Positions 36,022 to 48,219 of a stretch of DNA of 64,000 nt are shown piece by piece (positions within the stretch are counted from its first letter, which is position 1; every line of letters begins with the position of its first letter). The notes below the pieces were generated by a model. It was not told the DNA's origin. It searched no databases and saw only the letters and a program-made list of their open reading frames with translations. The DNA comes from Ruegeria arenilitoris (lineage in GTDB: Bacteria; Pseudomonadota; Alphaproteobacteria; Rhodobacterales; Rhodobacteraceae), in contig NZ_WQHX01000005.1 in the NCBI RefSeq assembly GCF_013035425.1, forward strand, positions 186,001 through 250,000, in the 5' to 3' direction. Both the position numbers and the translations under genes were made by a program.

Positions 36022-37326
36022 TTAACCATCTAGACCTTCGGGTTTACCCACTATAGTGAAATGCAAACCATCAGGGTCGAGCAACTCAGATGCAACGCGG
36101 TTCACATCTTCAAGCGTCACTGCGTTAACTTTGTCGTTGCGGGTGGATATATAATCGATCGGCAAATCTTCCATTTGCATGCCAACCATAATCCCCGCAA
36201 TCTGGCCATTACCGTCAAACCGAAGCGGATAGGCACCAGTCAGATACGTCTTGGCATCTTCCAGCTCTTTCTGGGTGACACCTTCGGCCGCTGCTCTGGC
36301 CCACTCAGCACGGATCACATCAACTGCCTCTGCTATCCGATCATTCGCTGACGAGACTGAACCCAAATATACCGAGGCTAAGTCTTTGGGCACCAGATAA
36401 GTCGCAATTCCATAGGTCAGCCCTCGTTTTTCACGTACTTCTTGCATCAGACGGCTTTCGAACCCGCCACCGCCCAAAATGTGATTCAGTATAAAGGCTG
36501 GAAAGAAATCCGGATCATCGCGGTCGATACCTTTTTGGCCAAATAGAGCCACGGATTGTGGCGTGTCAAAGTCTACCACGCTGACGCCGCCAGCGATTGT
36601 CACTTCGGCTTTTGCAGGGATCGGCTTCCCTTCGGCGGGCAGGTCTGCCAGCAAATTGTCCAATAAGGCACCTAGTTCTTCGGCTGTGATGTCGCCAACA
36701 GCTCCGACGTACAGACGATCCCTTGCAAAAACGCCTTCGTAGGCTGCGATCACATCTTCTCGTGTCAGGACCGACACGCTCTCTATCGATCCTTTGCCTT
36801 CAGTGCCGTATGGGTGATCACCATATGCCATCTTCGCAAAGTTGAGACCGGCAATGTCGTTAGGATCAGTCTGGTCGGATTTCAGCCCCGACAAAACCTG
36901 GGCGCGAACCCGCTCCACAGCATCGGGATCGAAACGCGGCTCGTGAATCGTTGTATGCAACAGATCAATCACCTCATCTCGGTTCTCAGTCAGAAACTGA
37001 GCTGAGATAGACACGGTGTCGTCCGTGGCATTGTACTGAAACGAAGCGGCCAGCGATTCAAGCTCGCGCGCGTATGTTCGCGCGTCCATGTCGCCAGCAC
37101 CTTCCTCGATCAAACCGCTCATCAGATACACAGCTCCACGCTTATCCGGTTCATCCAGCGATGTTCCGCCACGAAACCGCAATTCGAGCGCCGTGAAAGG
37201 TATTGAATGATCCTCGACCAACCAAGCCTTGATCCCACTTGGCGAAGTGACTTCTTTTATTTCGATCTCTGCTAACGCAGGCAGGGCAATCAGGCATGAG
37301 ACCAAAACCGCTATTAAGCGTTTCAT
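36022..37326 (-). CDS. M16 family peptidase-like protein, catalytically inactive partner
   Basis: A 434-residue exported protein (signal peptide RLIAVLVSCLIALPALA) of the insulinase/processing-peptidase family. The HxxEH zinc site is missing: the equivalent stretch reads RGAVYLMSGLIEEG. It retains the substrate-binding RGLTYGIATYL motif. In family M16B such proteins pair with an active subunit, which here is the gene directly upstream; the two overlap by ATGA. The pair should act in the periplasm on short peptides. Confidence 0.88.
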   Translation of the reverse strand: MKRLIAVLVSCLIALPALAEIEIKEVTSPSGIKAWLVEDHSIPFTALELRFRGGTSLDEPDKRGAVYLMSGLIEEGAGDMDARTYARELESLAASFQYNATDDTVSISAQFLTENRDEVIDLLHTTIHEPRFDPDAVERVRAQVLSGLKSDQTDPNDIAGLNFAKMAYGDHPYGTEGKGSIESVSVLTREDVIAAYEGVFARDRLYVGAVGDITAEELGALLDNLLADLPAEGKPIPAKAEVTIAGGVSVVDFDTPQSVALFGQKGIDRDDPDFFPAFILNHILGGGGFESRLMQEVREKRGLTYGIATYLVPKDLASVYLGSVSSANDRIAEAVDVIRAEWARAAAEGVTQKELEDAKTYLTGAYPLRFDGNGQIAGIMVGMQMEDLPIDYISTRNDKVNAVTLEDVNRVASELLDPDGLHFTIVGKPEGLDG

Positions 37327-38663
37327 TGCGTCACCTCATCATCGCGCATCAGCCATCCGGTTACCGAAGATTCACGTTGCAGCACATCGCGTGCAGCGGC
37401 GATGATTTCCTCGCCTGTTACTGCCTGCAGAATATCGGGCCATGCTTGCACATCTTCGACCGTCAACCCGCTAGTAAGCGCACGCCCGTACCGATTGCCA
37501 ATCCCGTCTACGTTATCGCGCGCGTAGGTTTGTGCGGCCCGCAGCTGCATCTTGATCCGCTCTAAATCAACTGGGTTCACACCTTCGGTAATGAAATCTG
37601 CGACGACTTGATCCATCGCGTCTTCGGCCTCCTGCAAAGAGACCCCTTCGGCAGGAACAACGATCAGGTCGAACGTCGTATTATCGAGAGAAACGCCTCG
37701 ATAAAAAGCGCCTGCGTAAACCACCATCTGCTGCTCGAACTGCAACTTTTCGTTCAGGTAAGATGTAGTGCTGCCACCCAATAGCTCAGCCAACAGGAAC
37801 AATGCAGCCGCTTCTTCCTGCTCACCCGGATTGCGTTCGGGTGCCAGATAACTGCGCTGTACATAGGGTTGTGCAACCCTGGGATCCTTGTACGTCAGAC
37901 GACGCTCGGCTGTTTGTGGCGGCTCTTGCGAACGAATGCGCTCTGGCAGGTTCGGATTAGCTGGTATCAAACCATAGTGTTTTTCTGCGAGCGCCTTTAC
38001 CTCATCTGGCTCGACATCGCCGGTAACAACCAAAATGGCATTGTTGGGTGCATAATGTGTTTCGTAAAACGACAATGCATCATCCATGTCCAGTGTCTCC
38101 ATCTCGTGTCGCCAGCCTATGATCGGCACACCGTAGCGATGGTTGAGGTACTGCGCCGCGCTCATCTGCTCGCCAAACAAGGCGCGTGGGTTATTTTCCG
38201 TCCTTTGGTTACGCTCTTCAAGAATGACATCCCTTTCTGTGGCGATGTCATTTTCGGTCAGTTGGATGTTGCGCATCCGATCCGCTTCCATCTGCATCAT
38301 CAGTTCGAGCCTGTCCGATGCAACACGCTGGAAATACGCAGTGTAGTCGTAGGAGGTAAATGCGTTGTCATTACCGCCATTGGCCGCGACAGTTGCCGAG
38401 AACTCACCCGCCGCCAAGTCATCCGTGGCTTTGAACAAAAGATGTTCAAGGAAATGCGCTACGCCAGAAGAGCCAACAGGTTCGTCCGCGGAACCGGCAC
38501 GATACCAGACCATATGCTGTACGACAGGGGCGCGGTGGTCTTCTATCACAACTATATCCATGCCGTTATCCAGCGTGAATGTCGTGACCGCCTCATGTCC
38601 TTCGCCGGCTGCCAGAGGGGTTGCGACCATCAGGGCCGCTGACAATGCAAGGGCCCTTAGCAT
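37323..38663 (-). CDS. M16 family zinc peptidase, active subunit
   Basis: A 446-residue exported zinc peptidase (signal peptide LRALALSAALMVATPLAAG). The inverted zinc motif HFLEHLLF lies near residue 68 and the third ligand glutamate about 75 residues further, in TERDVILEERNQRTENNP. GGAGG seven bases before ATG 38663 fixes the start against an upstream extension to 38720. The inactive partner gene overlaps its end by four bases, which is the usual arrangement for heterodimeric M16B enzymes. Substrate unknown. Confidence 0.92.
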   Translation of the reverse strand: MLRALALSAALMVATPLAAGEGHEAVTTFTLDNGMDIVVIEDHRAPVVQHMVWYRAGSADEPVGSSGVAHFLEHLLFKATDDLAAGEFSATVAANGGNDNAFTSYDYTAYFQRVASDRLELMMQMEADRMRNIQLTENDIATERDVILEERNQRTENNPRALFGEQMSAAQYLNHRYGVPIIGWRHEMETLDMDDALSFYETHYAPNNAILVVTGDVEPDEVKALAEKHYGLIPANPNLPERIRSQEPPQTAERRLTYKDPRVAQPYVQRSYLAPERNPGEQEEAAALFLLAELLGGSTTSYLNEKLQFEQQMVVYAGAFYRGVSLDNTTFDLIVVPAEGVSLQEAEDAMDQVVADFITEGVNPVDLERIKMQLRAAQTYARDNVDGIGNRYGRALTSGLTVEDVQAWPDILQAVTGEEIIAAARDVLQRESSVTGWLMRDDEVTQ

Positions 38664-38743
38664 GGGGCATCCTCCGTTTCGTTTCAGGTCACAAACTACG
38701 GTGGGGCGGTCCAGGTTCAAGGGTGATGACGAAAAGTTAAGAA

Positions 38744-39259
38744 TTATTCATCCGGTGGGGACGAAGGCGTCTCAATACCGCGTTGCCTTGCCGCTCGGGT
38801 CTGTGCATGGGGATCGATCGCCTGCCGTTCGTAAACTTGCGCGTAGCGATCGACCGGGAACAGCCGCAGTCCCGTCCAGCGCCCACGGCGCTTGCGGAAT
38901 TCGTCATCTTCCTGCCTAACCAGCTGTCTTGTGTTTGCCGGAACGCCATATCTGCTTGACGCCGTTACCAGTGCGGCGTCCCCTGCCGGTATCGCCGCAT
39001 TCGGGTTCAGTGCCGACTCGCTACCACCCAATGCAACAACGGCATCGGCCTTTGGCGTCGGATCAGTCAAATTTGCGCCGCCAGGGGTAGGGGCAGGAAG
39101 AAAAGCGTAATCCTGAGGTTGGGTCAACGGCTTGACCGGCAGCACAGAAAACTCATCAGGACCCGGACCCGGTGGTTGCAGGTCCCGCAAGCCAGATTTG
39201 GAGCACGCCGCCACCGCAGCAGCGAGCGTCAAAACAATAATGGCGTGCGGCGTCCGCAT
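38744..39259 (-). CDS. DUF3035 lipoprotein
   Basis: A 171-residue lipoprotein with signal HAIIVLTLAAAVAAC; the lipobox VAAC puts the lipidated cysteine at residue 19. The proline-rich middle (PPGPGPDEFSVLPVKPL) is typical of DUF3035 proteins of Rhodobacterales. Function unknown. It lies 50 bp after lspA, whose product would mature it, and 80 bp before the M16 pair. Confidence 0.85.
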   Translation of the reverse strand: MRTPHAIIVLTLAAAVAACSKSGLRDLQPPGPGPDEFSVLPVKPLTQPQDYAFLPAPTPGGANLTDPTPKADAVVALGGSESALNPNAAIPAGDAALVTASSRYGVPANTRQLVRQEDDEFRKRRGRWTGLRLFPVDRYAQVYERQAIDPHAQTRAARQRGIETPSSPPDE

Positions 39260-39309
39260 TCGTTTCTCCAGAAAGTTTCAGGAGCTTTTATCGCATAATA
39301 TCGAACAGG

Positions 39310-39786
39310 TCACGAGGGCTTTTTCGCGTCAAACAGGACAAGTCCCAAAGCGCCTGCAAAAACGAACACATCGGCCAGATTGAAAACAAAAGGGTTATCA
39401 ATTCCGCAGCAGGACATGTTCAGAAAGTCCAGTACATAGCCGTAGATCATACGGTCGAGGACATTTCCCAATGCTCCACCAATCAAGATGCCGCCACAAA
39501 GCAACATGAGGCTTGAGGGCGACGAGCGGCGAAGCCACACAAAAACACCAATACAAATGGCTAATGAAACACCAATCAGTGCCCAACGCGCCGCTTCGCT
39601 GTTTCCCTGAAACAGGCCGAAATTGATGCCTCGATTCTCTCCGTATCGAAACACTAGCAGCGGCGGCAGCACATCGATACCACCGGGCTGATCGGCCACG
39701 CGCATCATGTGAACAACCACATATTTGCTGATCTGATCGATCAGAAATGTGGCCAGACCAGCCCAGATAAGAACTCTATACCGCAT
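39310..39786 (-). CDS. lspA: Lipoprotein signal peptidase (signal peptidase II)
   Basis: A 158-residue inner-membrane aspartyl protease that removes signal peptides from lipidated prolipoproteins. Four hydrophobic segments are visible, with the catalytic aspartates in [15 protein letters not shown] and [11 protein letters not shown], and DQISKYVV at the N-terminus. Its ATG overlaps the purH stop (TGATG), implying coupling. The adjacent DUF3035 lipoprotein is a possible substrate. Confidence 0.95.
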   Translation of the reverse strand: MRYRVLIWAGLATFLIDQISKYVVVHMMRVADQPGGIDVLPPLLVFRYGENRGINFGLFQGNSEAARWALIGVSLAICIGVFVWLRRSSPSSLMLLCGGILIGGALGNVLDRMIYGYVLDFLNMSCCGIDNPFVFNLADVFVFAGALGLVLFDAKKPS

Positions 39787-41375
39787 CAGTGCCGGAAATG
39801 CCGCATGCCAGTAAAAACCATTGCAAGCCCAGCCTCGTCTGCCGCCGCAATCACTTCGTCATCGCGCATCGAACCGCCTGGCTGGATAACGCAAGTTGCA
39901 CCTGCTTGAGCGGCTTCCATTAGACCGTCGGGGAAGGGGAAGAATGCGTCAGATGCCACAGCCGAGCCGATGGTCAACGGTTGCGACAGACCCAAGGTAT
40001 CTGCCATGCGCTCAGCCTTTTTAGCAGCTATAAGGGCCGAGTCGACTCGGCTCATCTGGCCAGCGCCCACGCCGACGGTTGCGCCATCTTTGACATAAAC
40101 GATTGCGTTGGACTTGACGTGTTTCGCAACTTTCCATGCAAACAGCAGGTCTCGCATTTGCTCTTCGGTCGGCGCATTCTTGGTAACGACCCTGAGGTCG
40201 TCCATGCCGACAAAACCGTTGTCCTTGTCTTGGACCAGCAAACCACCTGCGACCTGACGCACGGTTTTTGCGGCTGCGGTCACGTCCGGAAGGCCTTCGG
40301 TCGTCAACAGACGCAGGTTCTTCTTGGCCGAAAAGATCGCTTTGGCTTCATCCGAAGCACCGGGGGCGATCACGACTTCGGTGAAAATCCCGGTGATTTC
40401 CTGTGCGGTTTCGGCGTCGAGCGGTTGGTTCAGTGCCACGATCCCGCCAAAGGCCGAGGTCCGGTCGCAGTCGAAGGCTGCTTTGTAAGCCTCTAACAAG
40501 GTGGCGCCTTTGGCCACGCCACACGGATTGGCATGTTTGATAATCGCACAGGCTGCCTCTTCAGCCGGGTCGAATTCTGCCACCAACTCAAAAGCAGAAT
40601 CTGTATCATTTATATTGTTATAGCTCAGCTCTTTTCCCTGATGCTGAACAGCAGTGGCCACTCCGGGGCGGTTGGTACCATCCGTGTAAAAGGCCGCCTG
40701 TTGGTGACTGTTTTCGCCATAGCGCAAGGTTTGTTTCAACTCGCCAGCAAATGCACGGCGATTGGGCGCATCCAGCTGCAAGGCGTCGGCCATCCAGTTT
40801 GAAACTGCTGTGTCATACGCTGCAGTGCGAGCATATGCTTTCTGGGCCAACCATTGGCGGAAACCCAGCGACGTTTTTCCGTAGTTTTCTTCTAATTGAT
40901 CGAGCAGCGACGAATAATCTTCAACGTCCACCACAACATTGACAAATGCATGGTTTTTGGACGCGGCACGGATCATCGCAGGACCTCCGATATCGATATT
41001 CTCGATGCACTCGTCGTAGTCCGCACCTTTTGCCACCGTCTCCTCGAACGGATAGAGGTTCACGACTAGCAGATCGATTGCGCCGATGCTGTGTTCTTCC
41101 ATGGCTGCGACATGAGTCTCATTGTCGCGAAGTGCCAAAAGTCCGCCATGAACCATAGGATGCAGAGTTTTGACCCGGCCATCCATCATCTCGGGGAAGC
41201 CTGTTATCTCGCTTACGTCTTTCACCGCAAGTCCAGCTTCACGCAGCGCATTGGCCGTGCCGCCGGTCGATAGCAATTCTACCCCACGTTCAGCCAGCGC
41301 CTTGCCCAGCTCGATCAGCCCGGTTTTATCGGAAACGGAAAGCAACGCGCGGCGCACGGGGTGAAGATCGGTCAT
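39786..41375 (-). CDS. purH: Bifunctional AICAR formyltransferase/IMP cyclohydrolase
   Basis: A 529-residue enzyme for the last two steps of IMP synthesis. The N-terminal cyclohydrolase (about 1-200) starts [13 protein letters not shown] and contains [10 protein letters not shown] and [13 protein letters not shown]; the formyltransferase domain has [16 protein letters not shown] and [11 protein letters not shown]. The frame extends to 41441, but ATG 41375 starts the conserved protein. It uses 10-formyl-tetrahydrofolate, so it draws on the same one-carbon pool as the gcv system. Confidence 0.97.
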   Translation of the reverse strand: MTDLHPVRRALLSVSDKTGLIELGKALAERGVELLSTGGTANALREAGLAVKDVSEITGFPEMMDGRVKTLHPMVHGGLLALRDNETHVAAMEEHSIGAIDLLVVNLYPFEETVAKGADYDECIENIDIGGPAMIRAASKNHAFVNVVVDVEDYSSLLDQLEENYGKTSLGFRQWLAQKAYARTAAYDTAVSNWMADALQLDAPNRRAFAGELKQTLRYGENSHQQAAFYTDGTNRPGVATAVQHQGKELSYNNINDTDSAFELVAEFDPAEEAACAIIKHANPCGVAKGATLLEAYKAAFDCDRTSAFGGIVALNQPLDAETAQEITGIFTEVVIAPGASDEAKAIFSAKKNLRLLTTEGLPDVTAAAKTVRQVAGGLLVQDKDNGFVGMDDLRVVTKNAPTEEQMRDLLFAWKVAKHVKSNAIVYVKDGATVGVGAGQMSRVDSALIAAKKAERMADTLGLSQPLTIGSAVASDAFFPFPDGLMEAAQAGATCVIQPGGSMRDDEVIAAADEAGLAMVFTGMRHFRH

Positions 41376-41397
41376 GGGTCCAAAGGTCCTTTTGGCG

Positions 41398-43137
41398 TCA
41401 GTCAAACTCGGGCTCGTCCCGGTGCAGGTCGCGTACGGCATAGGCTGTATCCTGGGCCTTGCTCAGCGTCCACCGGATGCGCGTCGCATACTCCATTGCG
41501 CGGCCGGATAGAACGATCTGTTTTGTCGCGCGTGGCTTTAAACGACCTTTTTCAAGATAAACGCTTGGTTCAACAGACAATTTCCCTATGCGGTCATGAC
41601 GAAAAACCCAAATCTCTCCACTTTTGAGCGCCATAGACACCGCCGCGCCCCCCAGATCCAGCGCAGCATCAACATCAGGATGAAGGTGAAATCTTATGTC
41701 GAAAGTAATTCCCTTCAGGCCGGACGCATCCAAGGCCTTATCGAACTGGCGTTTTGCCTTGTCCGTTGCGGTTAGCAGAATATCCTCACCTGTTAGTTCC
41801 CGGCCGTCAAATCGCAGCTCAAAAGTGCGCGCATGGGTCAGTCCGAACACTTTAGCATAGCCATCATGTCCCACCATAAACCGATAGCCTTCAAACGCAT
41901 CTTCAGTATCAATTGGCACGCTACGAGGGCCATCAATTAGGGCTTCATTCATGGTTCCGCGGGCTGGTGCGGCTAGCCGGGCACTAGAATACCCATCCAA
42001 GCTTAGCGTCGAATGCGATGGCGTTGCCCGACCGGCGCGCCTCCATTCCGGGCCGAAACTACTGCCGGATCCGCAATTCACAATCAAAGGCCGACGGCCC
42101 GACGTCAGCTCGAAAGCAAGTGTCGACGCATGGGCATTGTACGATGCGGCACCAGTAGGCGGCGTGCTTGCATCAACGATAACCGTGGTTCTGGCAGCGT
42201 TCATTCGGGCGAACCCCATGGACAGACCGGAACTCGGTTTAGGCTTCACGCCACTTTGAGCCAGCGCCTGATCTAGTCGCCCGTCTATCCCGCGTCCACC
42301 TCCGTGAAAACGCGCCAAACCGCCATCCGCGTGACGCAGGTTACGCAAGGTTGGAGCGATACGCTTTATTGCATCCGTCTGAGCGGCCGGAGTGCCCCGG
42401 CCAACTTCGCTAAGTGCTGCGGATGTCCACGACAATAACGTGAAAACCTCCAACAGCTCCTCCGGGTTGCGGGTGGCGATTCCGCCTTGAGCATCTACTT
42501 GCCTGTCACATTCACGTGCAAGGGCGCGCAAAGCGGGATCGGCAATTTGTTCCAGTCCATCCAAAGCGAGACCGGCCTGAACTAGACCGGCCAGGGCCTC
42601 AAATCTAGGCAGGCCCGGCGTTGCTGCAGACCAACGCTTTGACAAAAACCATGTCTGTTGCGTCAGCGAGCGGAAAAATAACTTACTTTGCGCCTCGTCC
42701 ATGCCACGCAAAAGGAACATACCGTGGTAAATCCAGCGAAGCACGCGCCGCCCGGTCAGGTCTGGCGCCCAACCGTAACCATGGCCGTTTCCATGTGATT
42801 CGATCCAACCCCAAACCCAACGCTGTGCCTTTTCCCGGGCTCGCATATCGCCAACGGCAGCCAAATCATCCAACCAGGAAAAACCATGCCGTTCGTCATC
42901 AAACGCCGCGCTAGGTGGGGGGACGTTCCACAAATCTGTATCTTCGGCCTCGACCAGATAGCCGGCGAAAAGAAGATTTCCGGCAATAAGTTGTCGACCA
43001 CGCGCAAAGGACCCGACGGTACGTGGCTCTGGTTGCCCGACAAACCCGGAAACAGCTCTACGCCTCTGGCTCAGCCGTGCGTAAAGACGGTTCTGAAACC
43101 GCGTCCATCGGTTTGCCATGGTGTCCGACTTTGACAT
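41398..43137 (-). CDS. Heparinase II/III family protein
   Basis: A 579-residue protein with an N-terminal all-helical toroid (about 30-320, [26 protein letters not shown]) and a C-terminal beta-sandwich heparinase II/III domain ([28 protein letters not shown]). In Rhodobacterales this gene regularly sits between rsmB and purH; its polysaccharide substrate is unknown. No clear signal peptide is seen. ATG 43137 is chosen over 43119 and over a long upstream extension; ribosome sites are weak for both. Confidence 0.88.
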   Translation of the reverse strand: MSKSDTMANRWTRFQNRLYARLSQRRRAVSGFVGQPEPRTVGSFARGRQLIAGNLLFAGYLVEAEDTDLWNVPPPSAAFDDERHGFSWLDDLAAVGDMRAREKAQRWVWGWIESHGNGHGYGWAPDLTGRRVLRWIYHGMFLLRGMDEAQSKLFFRSLTQQTWFLSKRWSAATPGLPRFEALAGLVQAGLALDGLEQIADPALRALARECDRQVDAQGGIATRNPEELLEVFTLLSWTSAALSEVGRGTPAAQTDAIKRIAPTLRNLRHADGGLARFHGGGRGIDGRLDQALAQSGVKPKPSSGLSMGFARMNAARTTVIVDASTPPTGAASYNAHASTLAFELTSGRRPLIVNCGSGSSFGPEWRRAGRATPSHSTLSLDGYSSARLAAPARGTMNEALIDGPRSVPIDTEDAFEGYRFMVGHDGYAKVFGLTHARTFELRFDGRELTGEDILLTATDKAKRQFDKALDASGLKGITFDIRFHLHPDVDAALDLGGAAVSMALKSGEIWVFRHDRIGKLSVEPSVYLEKGRLKPRATKQIVLSGRAMEYATRIRWTLSKAQDTAYAVRDLHRDEPEFD

Positions 43138-43225
43138 GCCGCTCGTTACTCTGCCCCTGACGCTCTGTCGGCGTCTGAACCAACGATAGACGGGTCTGGA
43201 CGTGAAGTCATCGAAAAGAGTGCAC

Positions 43226-44485
43226 TCAGACGGATTTGTTGAGGCATGCGATGTAGAACCCATCCATGCCACCCAAGTCAGTCCAGTAATCCGGACGCAA
43301 TCGCAGGCCACCTTCGGCAGTGATCCATTCGGGGTCTACACCAGGCACATTCAGCGCATCAGAATCCACCTGCATATCAGCGTGCCGTTCCAAAGCTTCT
43401 TCAATCTGTACTTCGCCCTCATCCGGCAACAATGAGCAGGTGCAATATACCAAACGACCACCTGGTTTAAGTAAGGTCCACGCGTGATCCAGCATTCGAG
43501 TCTGCAGATCGAACAAAGCATCAAACTCGGACCCGTCCTTGGCATAGGGCAAATCAGGGTGACGTCGGATCGTACCTGTAGCTGAACAAGGCGCATCCAG
43601 CAGAATCGCGTCATATTGCCCATGATGATCAAGCGCGTCGCCAGTAATCACATTGGCAGAAAGGCCTGTACGAACAAGGTTCTGCCTAACCCGCTCAAGC
43701 CGAATTTCTGAGACATCCAACGCCGTGACATCGGCACCGGCCGCCGCCAATTGGAGTGTCTTTCCGCCCGGTGCGGCACAAAGATCCAAAATCACTTCAT
43801 TGGCCTTGGGCGCCAGGACGCGAACTGGAACAGCAGCAGCGGCGTCTTGCACCCACCAATCCCCGCCCTTGAATCCTGGCAACGCGGAAACCTGCCCTGC
43901 ATTCTGCAACCTGACTGTCCCAGTCGGTATCGTCTCACCGCCGGGGCTTTGCCCGCCCGGTTTTACTGTCACATCAAGGGGAGCACCGGTAAAATGCGCC
44001 TGTTCCATGGCACTCACAGCGCCCGTGCCCCATGCCATGACAAGAGGCTGGCGCAACCAATCAGGCAACCGCGGAACCCGCATGCGCGGCCAAGCCTCCG
44101 GCCCCTCAGCCGCCACCTTGCGCAAGACAGCGTTTACCAACCCTTTTAGCCGTCCGTGTTTGCGTGAGCGTCCAACGATTTCAACCATCGAATTCACAAC
44201 ACCGTGGGCCGCCTCACCTTGGCACAGCTCCACTGTACCAACGCGCAGCGCGTTATGTACGGTTAATGCGGGCGTACGTTTTAGGTGATTGGCCAACAAC
44301 CGATCCGCGCGCTCCAAGCCACGCAATGTTTCAAGCACCAGCCGTTGGGCACGGGCGCGATCCTCCGGGCCTAACTTGTCAAGAATTCCCGCATTCAGAC
44401 ATTCCGAAAGCAACCGACCTTCGCCCAATATTTGATCCAGCAAATAGATTGCGCTGCGTCGCGCGGCAGTTGCGCTGTCGGACAT
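43226..44485 (-). CDS. rsmB: RsmB/NOP family 16S rRNA (cytosine-C5) methyltransferase
   Basis: A 419-residue SAM-dependent methyltransferase. The N-terminal NusB-like domain (1-140) binds RNA; the catalytic domain has motif I DLCAAPGGKTLQLA, motif IV DAPCSATGTIRRHPD with one conserved cysteine, and motif VI YCTCSLLPDEGE with the catalytic cysteine. E. coli RsmB methylates C967 of 16S rRNA. AAGG lies eight bases before ATG 44485. Upstream of the heparinase-like gene on the same strand. Confidence 0.93.
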   Translation of the reverse strand: MSDSATAARRSAIYLLDQILGEGRLLSECLNAGILDKLGPEDRARAQRLVLETLRGLERADRLLANHLKRTPALTVHNALRVGTVELCQGEAAHGVVNSMVEIVGRSRKHGRLKGLVNAVLRKVAAEGPEAWPRMRVPRLPDWLRQPLVMAWGTGAVSAMEQAHFTGAPLDVTVKPGGQSPGGETIPTGTVRLQNAGQVSALPGFKGGDWWVQDAAAAVPVRVLAPKANEVILDLCAAPGGKTLQLAAAGADVTALDVSEIRLERVRQNLVRTGLSANVITGDALDHHGQYDAILLDAPCSATGTIRRHPDLPYAKDGSEFDALFDLQTRMLDHAWTLLKPGGRLVYCTCSLLPDEGEVQIEEALERHADMQVDSDALNVPGVDPEWITAEGGLRLRPDYWTDLGGMDGFYIACLNKSV

Positions 44486-44574
44486 TGACTTGCCTTTCGT
44501 GTAACCTTTGCCCGTATTGCCATCTGCGGACGAGGGCGTATATCAAGCCCATGCCTGAAAAGGAACCCGATGGT

Positions 44575-44757
44575 ATGAGTAACAACAACAAAGACCTTCC
44601 ACCTGCTGCCCAACGCGCCTTGGCCGAGGCCGAAGAACGCCGCCGCGAGGCTGACACAAAGGCAAAACCTCAGCCGAAGGAATTGGGCGGTCGCAAGGGG
44701 CCGGACCCAGCCCGATTTGGTGATTGGGAGAAGAAAGGCATTGCCATCGATTTCTGA
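44575..44757 (+). CDS. DUF1674 protein (SDHAF4-like)
   Basis: A 60-residue protein ending in GGRKGPDPARFGDWEKKGIAIDF, the conserved tail of DUF1674. The eukaryotic relative SDHAF4 assists flavinated SdhA during succinate dehydrogenase assembly; the same role is inferred here. ATG 44575 has AAGGAA nine bases upstream; the frame also runs upstream over the divergent rsmB promoter, which is not credible coding. Its stop abuts the end of the convergent LysR gene. Confidence 0.85.
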   Translation: MSNNNKDLPPAAQRALAEAEERRREADTKAKPQPKELGGRKGPDPARFGDWEKKGIAIDF

Positions 44758-45618
44758 TCAATGAGGGGCACGTAGTACCTCCAGAAAATCCTCGATCAAT
44801 GATCGTTGCCTTTTGGATCTCGCTCTATCCTCTGGCCACGTCAGCCAGTAACCGTCACGTGTTTCCAATTCAGGCATGTTTAACTTTCGCAATTGACCTG
44901 ACTGCAGGTGGCCAGAAGCAAGTGGCACCGATCCCAGCACAACGCCCATCCCTTGACGTGCCGCAGCAATCGCATGGCCCATCGAATCGAAACTGATATG
45001 GGCCTGAGGCAACTCCTGCATCTCTGAAACTTTTGCCCAATCGCGCCATCCCGGACGCTCTCCGCGCTGTTCGACCAGCGGCGCGCCCCAATTAACGCCA
45101 TTAGCCGCCATTGGGGTAAGAACTTCAGGTGCGATTAATACCGCCTCGCGCCCCGCCCAAGCCCCACGGCCATATCGGATCTGTAACCAGGTTTTTTCTT
45201 CTTCCAATGACGAACGGCGGGCAACCGTGTCCGTCATTACTCGGACTTTGGGCCGCAACTCAAGAAAGCTGGGAAGACGCGGTATAACCAGCGCATAAAT
45301 GTGCGATGACAACCCAGCCACCCTAAGTTCGCGAGGCGACTTTCCGAACAGGTCTTCGGTGTTTCGTTCCAACGCCTGAAGGCTGTCTTGCACCAAGGGC
45401 AAATAGCTTTCGCCTTCGACAGTCAGAGATACGCCGCGGGCTTCACGCACAAACAGGGTGCGACCTAGCCATGCCTCGAGATTGCCAATTCGCTGACTAA
45501 CAGCGGCCTGCGTTAGCCCGAATTCCCGCGCTGCGGCGGAAAAGCCACCCAATCTACCTGCCGCCTCGAATACCCGCAACCAATCCAGAGGCGGCAAGCC
45601 AACCTTATTCTTAGCCAT
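44758..45618 (-). CDS. LysR family transcriptional regulator
   Basis: A 286-residue LysR-type regulator of the GcvA-like subgroup. The N-terminal winged helix has FSAAAREFGLTQAAVSQRI with the recognition helix near residue 36-45, followed by the effector-binding domain. It is divergent from tmpA with 98 bp between, so it probably controls tmpAB in response to the phosphonate or an intermediate. ATG 45618 is used rather than TTG 45621. Confidence 0.9.
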   Translation of the reverse strand: MAKNKVGLPPLDWLRVFEAAGRLGGFSAAAREFGLTQAAVSQRIGNLEAWLGRTLFVREARGVSLTVEGESYLPLVQDSLQALERNTEDLFGKSPRELRVAGLSSHIYALVIPRLPSFLELRPKVRVMTDTVARRSSLEEEKTWLQIRYGRGAWAGREAVLIAPEVLTPMAANGVNWGAPLVEQRGERPGWRDWAKVSEMQELPQAHISFDSMGHAIAAARQGMGVVLGSVPLASGHLQSGQLRKLNMPELETRDGYWLTWPEDRARSKRQRSLIEDFLEVLRAPH

Positions 45619-45627
45619 CAATTTTTC

Positions 45628-47440
<1,813 letters not shown>

Positions 47441-47479
47441 AGGTTGCCGTTCAACGTACCGAAAACCAGCCAATAGTGA

Positions 47480-48172
47480 TTACCAGGCTCCCAGACGCTT
47501 CGGCAAGGTTCCTTGATGGGCATCGCGGTGCGCCACGATCCAGAACTGGACAGCCACCAGATACGGCAAATAGAAGGCAAAATTCTGTATAAGATCGAAT
47601 GAGCCTGAAAAGTCGGGCTCGGACCAGAGACCTCCGGTCAGCAAATACCACAGAGTGTAGTGCACCCGGTATAACCAGGAACCCAGCGCGAGCCAAAACA
47701 GGCGAAGTGCCCACTCCCAGTGGCCCTGCCTATTTCCAATAAAGACCATCCGCGCCAGCATCAGCGCGGCGGTAAAGAGGCAAAAACCATATATGAAAAA
47801 TGCCGCAGACATAAGCGGTCCGCCAATGGTCCCACGCAGAGGAATATAAACCATTCCAGCCAGCCCGGTGGTCAATGCCAAGACAACCAGCAGCGAGCCG
47901 ATACCGCGATGAAATGAAATATTTCGCAGCCGAATGCGCCCGACCATCTGCAGCGGCACCAAGGCCACCAACACCGACCCAGCAGTGATATGCAACATCA
48001 TCGCAGCGTTGCCGACTGATTGGTCGGCGGCAAAAAGATAGGTTTGTCGCCACGGAAAGGCGGAAAGACCCACCGTGATCAACTCAAATGCATGCGCAAG
48101 AAAAGGCAGCAAGGTCAGATAGAAAACCGTAAGTATTACGACCGTAACAATGCCTGACTTTGATAACCACAT
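47480..48172 (-). CDS. DUF2306 membrane protein
   Basis: A 230-residue inner-membrane protein with about six hydrophobic segments. The MMLHITAGSVLVALVPLQ and SFHRGIGSLLVVLALTTGLAG segments, each with a central histidine, are the DUF2306 pattern and could bind haem; that is inference. It is convergent with tmpB and 40 bp from it. Function unknown. Confidence 0.8.
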   Translation of the reverse strand: MWLSKSGIVTVVILTVFYLTLLPFLAHAFELITVGLSAFPWRQTYLFAADQSVGNAAMMLHITAGSVLVALVPLQMVGRIRLRNISFHRGIGSLLVVLALTTGLAGMVYIPLRGTIGGPLMSAAFFIYGFCLFTAALMLARMVFIGNRQGHWEWALRLFWLALGSWLYRVHYTLWYLLTGGLWSEPDFSGSFDLIQNFAFYLPYLVAVQFWIVAHRDAHQGTLPKRLGAW

Positions 48173-48219
48173 GTTGTGATCATATCGTCGATTGACGCTT
48201 CGTCCATGACAGAGAAACG

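Noticed and set aside
37869-38642. 257-codon plus-strand frame opposite the M16 peptidase gene
   Set aside because: Shadow of a gene with an intact HxxEH site.
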